A DNA stretch of 64,000 nucleotides, taken from Symsagittifera roscoffensis. Taxonomy: Eukaryota; Xenacoelomorpha; Acoela; Convolutidae. The position numbers were made by a program, and so were the translations under genes. The notes below the pieces were generated by a model that was not told the origin of the DNA, did no database searches, and saw nothing but the letters and a program-made list of their open reading frames with translations. Shown here one piece after another: positions 30,801 to 42,800 of this stretch (its first letter is position 1; each line of letters starts with the position of its first letter). The stretch covers positions 43,237,682-43,301,681 of the forward strand of contig NC_087066.1 in NCBI RefSeq assembly GCF_963678635.1, in the 5' to 3' direction.

Positions 30801-33800
30801 GGAGCGAAGTCTATCACTTTTGTACTTTATATGGCGTGTGGGGGGATGATTTTCACAAAAAAGCTCAAATTAAAAAAAAAGTTTTCTTTTACATTTAATT
30901 TTTTCATGTTATTACTGCTCCATAGACCTTAAAAGGCAATCAGAACATTCAGGGCTTGGGCCTGATACGAGCAGTCCTGTTCTATTTTATAGATTATTCC
31001 AGACGCCAAATTAACAAGTTTCAACCCCCTCCCCCATATTTGTACACAACAAAAATCGAAGTTAAAAAGTAGTTTTCTACATTTAAATTCAGGGAGTCGA
31101 TAATTTCAATGAGGTTGAACATTTTTCGATAAAAACTATTTCACCCCCTGAAAACAAAACACCCCAACCATAAATATTTCGATTGTCTTCGAAAGTTCGA
31201 ACAATGACATTCTCTAAAGCCTCATTTTTCTTATCTTGTTTTTCAGCCGAAACGCAGTCGGATCTCGTGCAGCAGGATGCGAACAGACTACGAGAAGCAC
31301 TGGACAAAGAGCAACAGGAGAGGAAAAAACTGGAGACGAAGGCGGCCGAATCGGAAAAGGAGTGCGAGACACTTAAAAAAGAGATAGCAGGGCTGGAGAA
31401 GACTAAAGAGGAACTATCACAGTCTCTTACTGGTCAGTGGTCTCCATCAAAACGATTTCAACAGTTATCTCGACTAATGATCAAAGATAGCGTGAAACTG
31501 AAGTAATGCAATTCTTCACTAATTCCTGAAGACATCAGCAAAATCTGTGGATTTATTTCGTAAATCAGATAGAGTAAAAAAATTATTTGGTTTTCAGAAA
31601 CCCAACGCCGCGAAAAGACACTCTCTTCTGACGTCACCACTCTAATGCAGACACTGCAGGGGGTGGATGGAAAACTGGAGATTGAGAGGAGGAAGTATGA
31701 GGTGGTGTTGGGGGAGGGGAAGAGGTATGAGGCAGAGGCTGTCCAGTTGAGACAGCGGGTGGGGCAAGTGGAGGAGCAGAGGAGAGAGACGGAGGAGGAT
31801 GTGGAACAGCTGAAGGCCACCGAGTTCAGACTACGCACACAGGTGGGTGTTATTGGTGCCTTTTCTCCCCCCCCCCTAAAACTTGGTTCTAAAACAAATT
31901 CTGCTGTTGCTTTCCACCACTTCTGACAAGCATCAACCTTATGGTGTAACAGGGAGTTAGCAAGGTAAGATATCAAGGTCAATCCCCCCACCCCACCCTT
32001 AAGGAATTCGACCCCATGCCGTTCCAAAGGGTCCCCCTTTGGCACTATTGTAATGCATCCACTTTTGGCCAAAATATTCTATTTTTAAGGCGGAAACGCA
32101 CGCCAAAAATGCGCAATTTTTTCTCCAATTTTTCCAAAAAGTCCCGATAAACGCCTTTTTTGACGTTTTTTGCTTAAATAAAAGGTCGACGAAATTTTCT
32201 CGAGAAAATCCTAGATCCACCCCTCTTTGGAAGAGTCTCATCTGTTCTGTTCATATGCCATACTTGTGCAAAAATCAGATATTGTGATCCAACACTTTAC
32301 AAGTAAGAACAAGGAGAGCCGGTTACTGTGCAAGTAGCAGAGAATGTTCCGACCATAGTCTTAAAAAATACCCCAAATTTTTTTTCAACTTATAATAGTT
32401 TTCTGCGCGGTGTGGTAAAAGGTTCTGAGCGAAAACTAGAGCTTAGGCATATTCGACAGTCATACTAAAACAAGCAATTTGGGAAACAAATTTTCTAGAA
32501 AATTGACAAGAAAAACAGAAAAATCAAACAAATGCAGTTTTTGAGTTTTTTGTTTTCAAAATGGCGCTAAAATACGAAATTAAACTAACTTTAATTGAGT
32601 TAAATTAAAATTTTACCGCTTAAATTAAGCAATTGTATTCTTTTAAGCAGGGAGGGTTCTCATGCTTGAGAGACTGAATGCTTGAAAAGTTTCAACCAAT
32701 CAAAATCGCTAAGCGTTCCTATTGGCTAAATGCCTTTCTCGCAGTCAAAAATTGAAGTCAATATTAACAGAAAATGTTTTAAATCATTGGAAAATTATCA
32801 AAAATATTACAAATTGCGGGTTACAACCGCAATACTATTCAGATAAACATCAAGATTTATGAGTTCAAGTTCACAAAAATTTTTCAGTCTTGAAAACTCA
32901 TTTGCTTATTATCTAATTGGTCAGTATTAACACTAATGGCCTGGATTTATTTTCTTACTTTCTCGATTTACTTTGAGATTTTGAATACTCAACTCTGATT
33001 GGTTGAAAGTAAGCTAAAATAAATTTCAAGCACTTGGTCCCTCAAGCATGAGCGACGCCACCCTTTTAAGCTATTAAAATAAACTATTGCAAGCCTTCTT
33101 GCTTACTCAAAAGTAGACGAAAAGGAAAAAAAATCCAACCGGTTTTCTCAACACCTGGAAACTATTCGAATTTGTTTTAATATCGATCGAATCACGACTT
33201 GAAGTGTTTTAAACTGATATATCACTCAACTCTCTACGACGATTTTGCTATTATCTAATTTGATAGTTGTGCTACGACAGGGGGTTGAAAAATGAGATTG
33301 AATCCCCTGTTATAATAAACCATAAGTTTCGTATTTTTACTATAATTTTGAAAATTATAGTATATTTCATTATAAAATGGGGCTTTTTTCAGTTTCATAT
33401 ATTTTGCTATTATCTAATTTGATAGTTGTGCAACGACGGGGGTTGGAAATTGAGATTGAGTCTCCTTTTATAATAAACCATAATTTTCATATTATTACTA
33501 GAAATTTGAAAATTATAGCATATCTCATTATAAAATTGGGCTTTTTTCAGTTTCATATATTTTGCTATTATCTAATTTGATAGTTGTGCTACGACGGGGG
33601 TTGGAAATTGAGATTGAGTCCCCTTTTATAATAAACCATAATTTTCATATTATTACTATAAATTTGAAAATTATAGCATATCTCATTATAAAATAGGGCT
33701 TTTTTCAGTTTCCAACTCAACAAAAGTACAAAATTGAGAACAAAATTATACAATTTTTTATCTTAAAATTGAACTTTTTGTTTTTAACTTTGTACTTTTT

Positions 33801-36800
33801 TTCACTGATTACTTGAGTTCCTGATATAGGCGGTTTAGATTCAAATCAAGTCTGGAGCTCATATGCAAGAGTTTGTAGTGAAAGTCACTTGATTTTATTA
33901 TTATCAAGTTATGAACTTTTTTTTATTTTTCGGCCATATGAAAAATTTATTTATGTTTGTTTTATGTATGGAAATGATAAATGTGTATGCATTGTAGATT
34001 TCGGACATGGAGCGACTGAGTTCGCAGCAGCAGGTGTCCATCTCGGAACTAAGTCGGAAACTCCAGGAGGCGGTGGAGAGTGCGAAGAGTGTGGACTTCA
34101 GACACCGGGGTCACGTGACCAGACTGGCCGAAGAGATCATTCAGCTTAAGAACAGGGCTAGGTAAGTAAATTGAGAATAATCATATTTAACTAAACATAG
34201 ATTTCTGGCCTGATTTTTCAAAAATTCATCTGCGGCGCAGAAATTTTTCTCAAAATGGGGTCTTTCAATGTTTTGGAACAGTTTATCAGGGCCGATAAAA
34301 TCTTTGCGAACATGTTTTGAGAACTCCCCATTTACAAAAAAAAAACGATTTTTAAAATATCTTTAAAAAATGTTTGAATGCAATTGAGTGAAGTTTTTTG
34401 ACACCTGTCATTAAGAATTTTCAATGAACAAAACCAAAACTAAACCAAATAAAAGGTTGGCTAAAGAGTTATCCTTTTTGTAGTTCGGATCAGGAGGCTC
34501 TTGAAGAAGCGACCGACCAAGTAGCCAATCTGAAGTCAGAACTAGAAGAGAAAACAGCCAAACTTGAGAAAGCGGAACAGAGCACAGATAGACTAAAAGA
34601 CTCCCAACTCGACACCGACCGGAAGTTGTGCCAGTTGTATAACAATATTAGAAACACGTTCCAGATGAGAAACACTGCCTTAGGTAGCCAGACTGTGGTG
34701 ACTGGATTTGGAGGTCAAGTTGTGACTACTAACAGGTTCCCATTTGCTACAATCAGTTCAACGAAGAGCTCCCAAAACCCAAAAAGTGGTGAGTTACATT
34801 TTTGCTAGAAAAGAACGTACCAAAAACTAAAATAAATTAATTTTTCTTAAAGAGAACCTCTTTTTTTAAAAAAAAAATTGGCACTGCGAGTAAACACCAG
34901 AAGTTCTCTCAAAGTAGTGTTCAGAAATGAAAGAAAAAACTATTGTAGCAGAAACAACTATAGGTCGGCCTACCAAAACGTATGTTTTATCAATGAGAGT
35001 TTCTTTGGGCAATAAACGGATCCTGCGAGCATTCCTTTTTCCAAATAAATGGTTCAGAAAAAACTTGTAAATAAACTTTAACATTTCATCAATAGTTCAA
35101 AACAGAAGTTATAATATCACTTATTAATTTGAAATTTTCAGGTCTGACAACAGCGGAGAGGTCAATCAAAGCGATCGATATCGAGACAGTCAGGGCAGCC
35201 ATGGAAGACATCATTAAACAGTGCAAGAGCTCAGAGGATACCAAACAGACTCTGGAACAACAGCTGAAGCTTAAGGAGGCGAAACTTAATGAGTTGTCCT
35301 CTAGCCACGAACTGTCGGAGCAGAGTCTGAAACAGATGAGAGAAAAATACGACGAAACTTACTCGGGTTAGCTGAAATTAATTACATTTAACAAAGCATG
35401 GCGTTATATGGTCACAACGCTGATTAAAATAAGGATAGCCGGTTACTGTGCATGTTCTGTGGAAGTACTTTTTGACATTTTAATATTTTTGGCGGTTGAT
35501 GTACCCGAAAATCAAATTTGTCGGATTAAGTCGGAGTTTCCATCTCTTCAACTTTTGACAATTTTCAAAACATCACCTTGCGCAAATTTTAGATATTTTA
35601 CACCCCTGCATGAGCTTTTTGCGCAAATATTTGGAGGATTATTTTCTAGAAGAAATGTACAACTCCCGGAGTCTTATCGACTTCTATCTGATTCTCGTCT
35701 AAAACAACACGGCCTAAAATATTTTACGAGCACTTTTTCTGTAAATGTTCCTTGGAATCTTTCGTTGGTTTCCTGCAATGTTTCTTTTCGTGGGATCTTT
35801 TGTTTCTTGGAATTGTTGGTTTCTTACAATGTTTCGTTTCCCAGAATCATTCGTTTCTTGGAATCTTTTGTTTCTTGAAATAGCTGGTTTCTTGCAACGT
35901 TTGTTTCTTAGAATCTTTCGTTTCTTGGAAACTTTTTCTTGGAATCGCTGGTTTCTCGCAATGTTTGAAGAAGAAGAAGAAGAAGAAGAAGAAGAAGAAG
36001 AATTTATTTCTCCATATAGTTGATAATACAAGCATCAATTTATTTAAATAATTAAATCAACAAAATGGAGGGGATAGACGAAAGGCGCAGTATGTGCCTA
36101 CTTGACGTCTACCCGTTTGTTTCTTAGAATCTTTCCCGTTTCTTGGAATCTTTTTTCTTGTAATCTGTTTTTTCTTGGATTGTTTTGATTGTCATCTCCT
36201 GTGTGTTTGTGTTCAGAACTGAGCAAGGCGAATGTGAAGTTGGACTCCTATCGTAAGATGCAGAAGACGCAGAGTGACATAGTGGCGAGTAAGGAGGAGA
36301 GTGTCAGTGGACAGCAGAGGAGGATCGAGGAGCTGGAGGGGGAGATAGAAAAGAAGAGGGGGGAAGTGACTCAACTGAGAGAGAAAAACACCGCTTTAAA
36401 CGAGGTCAGGGCAACATGGGGAAAAATCATGAAGCATATGTTAAAAATAACAATTTTTCGAATTACAATTTAATAATTAGTAAATAGTTACAATTATTCT
36501 ATACTTTAAGTATATACAAAAATTGTAAACAGGGAATTACATGCAGATTCTGGCTATGTAGTAGCACGCCAGGCTGCTTAATTTCTAACCACTGCCAAAA
36601 ATATCGAACTGATTACCCGTTTATTTAAGACACTTGCAGGCTCAGACACCTGTTATATGTTGATCATAATGAAAAGCAGCTCAATTGGAAAAAATAAGAA
36701 GAAGTTATAGTATTGGAACGAAATTTCTCAAAAAGCAAAAAAATTCTCACAAAATTTGCCACTTAATGTTTTTGTTTTATGAGCTGCGTCTTAAAAGTTA

Positions 36801-39800
36801 ACAACAAAAACTGAACAGACAGATGAGTTATGATGGCCAGTTTCTTGTTTGCTTTAAAAAAGGTCATACATATTTTTCTAATAACAACCAGACTGGTTTA
36901 TTGGGCTCTTGACCAACTGTGGTCACAGAAGTGCCCTCTAGTGGTTAAGATCCTGAACCTAAAGGAACTCATACTAGCATTCAGTGACTATTGTTGAACT
37001 CCTGTCGCTGCTTGACTTTTTAGGTCATACGTTTGTTCAGTTTGGTGGCGTTGCTTAGTCGCTAAAAAAGAGCGTCACTCAACAAAAAACTCAGTCTGGA
37101 ATGTGGGGAAATAAGAGAAACGGACTATGCTTAGACAGGCTAGATAGCCTTTCATAGATCCTCTGCGAATCGCAGAAACCACAATTATTTTTCTATTGTT
37201 ATGATTATTATGATTATTTTTCCTCATTTGCAGGAAATGAGGAAGTGCAGGAGTGAGTTGGAGAGGGTGGGGGTGGAGGTTAGAGAGCAGAGCAGTGCGA
37301 GACAGAAGGAGAGTGTGTTGCGCAGTCAGTGGGAGGACCAGATGAACTTGACAGTCGCCCAACTCACACTCAAAGAGGAAGACGTCAAGGTGTGCCACTC
37401 TGCTATTGCCCGTCTTTGCTCGTTTATGTCAAATCGACGGGTAGAGTGTTGGGAGGGGGCAGGAAGAGTCAGACACTCCTTCCCAGAAACTAAACGCCTA
37501 TTTATATATGTCATACACATAGGGGCGGATCTAGGGGAGGGGGGCGGACTTTGTCGAATTTTTTTAGGTCGACCAAAATGATGTTCCAAGCACTCCCAGA
37601 AGACTATAAAAACCCTATTTTGATAAAAATGATTGAAAAAAAAAAACATGCCAAAAAAGGCATTTCTCGGCACTTTTTGGAAAAGTTTAACCCAAACTTG
37701 CGTTTTTTCGGCTTGCGCTCCCCTTTAAATTTAGATTCCAAAATTTAGGGTTGGTCAGCCGAAAATGGATATCATTGAATAATCCCTGGGCACTAAGGAG
37801 TTTGGGTACTACATACAGCGGGCGGGAAAAAAAAGCTGAAAATAGATGCTTACTTTGTGAAGCGAAGGCCTAAATTAAATATGAAAACTGTAGTTTCAAG
37901 CCCACTCTCGACTACGATTTTGCGCATAAACCAGACCTTATTTTGACCCTGTAATGCAATTTTTACATGAAAAAAAAACTGTGAACTCCAAACACATACG
38001 AAAAAAAAATTCACTTTTTTTGACAAGCAAGTACCACAGAATATTCCAAATAAGTGATTTAAAAAGAAAATATCAAAAATTAGGACTTTGTTAATAACAA
38101 AATAGTTTGCTGCAAATCGCTGTTCTGTTCTTTTTCTATTACTTTTTTTAGAAATTGTAAGTGAATTAGCTGAATGAATCAACAGTTTCTTGAGCGGATA
38201 TTCTGTTAAAATACATATTGCAAACACTTCAGTTCAGTTCATCGAGCAGAAGCATTTCAGTTCATCGAGTATTACACTGGAAAAAGTTATAGAAGATCGG
38301 ATCAGGTATAAAAAAGTTAAAATCTAAAATTTCCCAACACAGCAATAAGATACAGACAAATATAAAAAAAATTGAAACCACTTTGAAAAACGCTTGCCTT
38401 CAATTAATTTTTGTTAAGAATCACCAGATCAATTGCGAGCAAAAACTGAAGACAAGCCTGAGCCTACTTATTATTTATCAGGCAGCTGTATTTGTTCTTT
38501 GTTATTTGGTCTTAATCAGGGGCGGATCTAGGATTTTCTCGAGGGGGGCGAATTTTCAAAAAAATTTGAAAAATTTTGTCGACTTTTTTTTAGGTCGACT
38601 GAATTAATTTTTCGAGCTCTCCCTAAGCCGGTTTAGTCCCTGTTTTGGCAAACTTTTCTGCGCCGCAGGCAAAAATTTGAAAAACAGTCCGAAAAAGGCA
38701 TTTTTAGGCACTTTTTGGAAAATTTTGACCAAAACATCGCGTTTTTACGGCGCGCGCTCTCCCCTCAAAATTAGTATATATTGGCGCCAAAGGCGCCTTT
38801 AGAAATATTTTAGGGTTGGTCGGCCACAATAAAATTGGATTTCTTAAAAGTACCAAAGGGGGACCCTTTGGGTCGGCAGGGGTCGAATCCCTGAGAGAGG
38901 GCGTCCGCATCCCGTCGCCCCCCCCCCCCCTAAATCCGCCCCTGGTCTTAATGAACCTTTAGCAATTGCTCGGCTAAAATATTGACTCGAAAGATCTGAT
39001 AAGTCAAGCAACTGGCTTTCAGACTTTTGTCTCGGCAGTGCAATCAGTTTTTTTTTGCTAACGCAGCCGTATAAACTCATGTACAATTAGTGATTGGTTA
39101 AATTACGTCAGATTGCTAATGCTTTCATTTTTTTAATAGAAAAAGTGATGGCCCCGAAATGGAACGTTGAGGCACGCCAATTCGGATTGGTTTAAAAGCT
39201 GAAAATTCAAAGCCAATTTGAATATTGTGTTTCCGATCACCTGAATAGTTTCAACAACTTTGTAACACTTTCTTTGAAATCCATAACAATATAAATTTAT
39301 ACTAGATTGGTGTGATCATACGTGTCAACATTTTACCTAAAATCAAAGAAACAGTCGTTCCCGAAAAGTTAACCATCAAATTCTTTAACCATCAAATTTT
39401 TTAACCATCAAATTCTTAATAAATTCTGTGAAGTAAATCAAAGTATTAAAAAATTGATCCACTTGTTTTGAAATGGAGTTGAGCAAGTTATCACACAACT
39501 CACCACATTTATTTAGAGCCATAATTTTTTCCAGTTAGAGACAATCCGGAAAGACGCCCTGATCTAAACATTCATCAAAATTTTAGCAAGGGCTAAAATT
39601 TTCAGCAATAATTTCTGAATAAAAGTGTTACTAGAGCCATCACAATCAGAACTGTTTTTTACACCCCTTAATTAAAACACAAAAGTTTTTTCGCAGGGAT
39701 GCAGGGAAAAAATTAAGTGTTTTCACACATACACACTTTTCCTCTTGTTGAATAATGTTTATCAATGTATTTGTTTTGTATGTTACCTAAGGTTTTTTAT

Positions 39801-42800
39801 ATGTTTTCTTTGTGCACTCAGAATACTGCTCATAATCTAGCATGGACCCAATTTTAACCCAAATTTCCTTTTTCGGATTTGATATTTAAAATTTGTATCA
39901 AACGAACTTTGTTTTTCTTTTCCTTGAATTCCTTAGGGCAAAACTTGTTTGGAATCACAAAACATTCTGCGTTTTTTCCTCTACATTTTTGTTCTGGATG
40001 TATTTTAATTCCTAAACAACCCCAGGTTTCAGGAAGTATCAATGCTAATCATTTTCTGCAAAATTTGTCCAAAAATATAGTTTAGCTAAAACTTAAAACT
40101 TATACCTTTAATTTTGTTTTTGGGTTTCCGCAAAAAAACTATATTGAACACAAATTAAATCAAGTTTCAGTATGATCCCCAGACAAGCAGTCATCTATAA
40201 TCTATACAAGACTTTGGCGTAGAAGTTTCACGAGTTAGATATATGTGAGTGTTGCTGGATTTTTATGGGAGTGAAAATTTTATCAGGTTATTACATTTAA
40301 TTTGCGTGGTGGATTCTTTTGTATGGTAATTGTTAAAGTCTTTGCAGGTTAAGGATTACCCTTGTAAACTGTCTCTGCTTAACAATAAATCTTCAAAGTG
40401 CGAAAAGAAGTTGATTGAATTTGCCAGATGGTGCGTTTTTACACACTTGTGAAGTTGTATATCACATTTTTATTTAAAGACAGACTGCTGATTACCATTG
40501 CATCCAATTCAGATAAAATAGATTCAACTTTGTAACTTTCATCATTACCTATGTAAAAAACAACACCAACTCAGCGACTATGCTGTGTGTTTTTTTTTTA
40601 AAATTTTTGATACCATCTCTAAGTTTGTGCAAAACTAACGGATTTAATTCAGATAATCATGTCTCTGGAATATAAATACTGAGGAGCCTAATCTAAAAAT
40701 CAGTTATTAAGTTTTCTAACAGATCATGGTGACATTTAACAAGTTTTTTCAATAAAAATAAAACTTAATCTCATTCAATTAGAAAATGAAATAATGAATT
40801 GTGATTTTCAAGCTTGCAGCTGCAAATGCCCATGAATTATTTGATGTTCTTTCAAATTTTCCAATGTATCTCTTATGGTGTTATTCGATGTATTATTTGA
40901 ACATTTTCATGAAACTCAAGCAGAAGTTTCTTTTTTCTCCTTCATCCGGAGATCCTCGAAAACTTTTAAGAACACAGCTCAATGTGCATTTCTCAACCAT
41001 TTTGTTTGTTGTTGTTTTTTCTCAGACTGGAAATTGGGACAAGGTCATATGAGACCATTGGCTTTTTTTTCCTGATAAACTTTTTTCAAAAATTTTTTTT
41101 GCTGCGCTTTTTATATCCTGAACTTCTTTAGTGTTCTTATAAAAACAAATAGCAGTGTGTTTTCTTTTTCTAGAATAACCATTAATTGACAATGATTAGT
41201 GATCGAAATAAGGTTAATTTTATTTGCCTGATTGATAACCTCGCGCTGTTTCGGAGACAATATTTTTCTTATAAATAGGGGTTTTGATTCAACCAAATTG
41301 GGCACTCTCACTAGCAATCATTTTTGCCCAAAACTATTGTTCATCTCATTTTAAAAAACCATGTTAACTGAAACGGCGGGTGGGTGATACAAGTTTTCTT
41401 GTTCACCCAGCAGATGAAATGCTTGAAAATTATTCGACTTAGTTTTTTACCAAATAAATTCTTCAGAAAGTCGAATTCCTGATGTGAGAGAGGCCTGTTG
41501 TCGTTTTTGCAAGTTTTCAAAGTTTACGCAATCCTTCGAAAGCTCCTGTTGATCAAATCTTTCTTCCGACTGCTCAACTTCTTCTAACTGCAATCAATTT
41601 TTATTAAATCAGTTCGTCTCTAACCGCGAATAAAATAGATTTTACAGCAGAACATAAATTCGCCTTTTTAAAACGCAAGCTTGTTAAAACCAAAAGTTCA
41701 TTTCAATTTTGGAACATTTTTTTGCAGCAGGGAAAACGGAACTAACTCTCAGCTTTTTTTTCTCTTTTAGAAAGAGCGGTAATTATTATTTAAAAACGTT
41801 GTTAAATAACAACCTCTCAGTATTTTCTGTCCTATATAGGTCAAACCTATGAAAAATGGAAATATTTCACATCATTTTTTCTTAACATTGGAGCCGATGT
41901 ATTTGATTATTTTTAGAATCCAAATCACAATCAAAAGGTCTTCAACATGACACCAATTTTGACCTTCAACGAGATTTACTTGAGGTGGTCAAAGTTGCCG
42001 GAAAAAAGTTATAAAATTGTACCATAATACATAGTTCTTTTCCACTCTTCGAAAATGGTTAAAAAAACAACAAATTTTTCTTATTTTTGTTTTCAAGCTC
42101 ACAAACTCTTGTTCAATTATCTGTTGCATAAGTTTTACTTTTATTAAAAATTTTTGTCCTTCTTAAAAAAAATTATCTCCTAGGACATGAAAAACACAAT
42201 CAACGAGCTGACAAAACAACTGGCTGATCAGAAAAGCCAAGCGGAGACAGCTGTATCCCAACACAAGGAGAGCGCAGTCAAGCTGAAGGAGAGGGCAAAG
42301 GTCACTGAGGAGCAGATGAAACAACAGGTCAACATCATCACTTTTTCTCATGTGCACAAATATTCAACCGCCACTAAAAATTTTTCTAATAAAAAGTTCG
42401 AAGAAATCATTTTGGAAAGCTTAGGTGATTGGTAAAAAAAGGAGGTGAAAATTTTTGCGTTACGCTTGGAAAATTTTACTGCCGGGGTTTAATTTTTGTG
42501 TGTTTTTTTATTGTTCTACAGAAACTAATTGGAATCCATGGACGGAGACACCCCGTGGTTTTGGCTGCAAAATGTTCCAGTCTTTGGTGCTATTTTTTTG
42601 GCCTAACAACTCAAATTTATTAAAAGATGATCAAACATTTTGTTACAAGCCGCATAAATATAATTAGTCTGCTCGTATAAGGAAAAAGCATTGAGTTATC
42701 CGATTGCTCTTCAACTTGCTTTGAACAGTTTGTTTTAACTCAACTTTGTTATTGATTAACTCCAGATTTTGGTTTTCACTTTTTCCCTCCTAAATTCAAA

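Larger units (their letters stand above)
26321..31246 (+). other. Long intron (4.9 kb) made largely of repeats
   Basis: It contains a member of the ACTGTGCAAGTAG family (27,170-28,140), an inverted-repeat element with two nested hAT MITEs (28,682-30,115), and the second copy of the TTGTTCCGACTTTCG repeat (30,463-30,976). The first 850 bases are AT-rich with no clear feature. Confidence 0.7.
31843..33997 (+). other. Intron with nested repeats and a tandem array
   Basis: It holds, left to right, a decayed hAT MITE, a reverse copy of the ACTGTGCAAGTAG family with a second hAT-like MITE inserted in it, and a three-unit tandem array. Confidence 0.7.
35367..36216 (+). other. Intron with a TTTCTTGGAATC minisatellite and a GAA microsatellite
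   Basis: GGATAGCCGGTTACTGTGCA at 35,434 is the dispersed signature of the ACTGTGCAAGTAG family. The minisatellite region follows; see separate entries. Confidence 0.7.
37390..42183 (+). other. Long intron (4.8 kb) with two hAT MITE copies
   Basis: MITE copies lie at 37,519-37,790 and 38,517-38,944. From about 39,000 to 42,180 it is AT-rich, and I see no coding frame or repeat there that I can support. Confidence 0.65.

Noticed and set aside
31458-32072. 204-codon minus-strand frame
   Set aside because: It runs antisense through exon 10 and into a MITE fragment; it is explained by the coding composition of the exon.
35408-36031. ORFs of 92-156 codons on both strands
   Set aside because: They are translations of the TTTCTTGGAATC minisatellite and GAA run.
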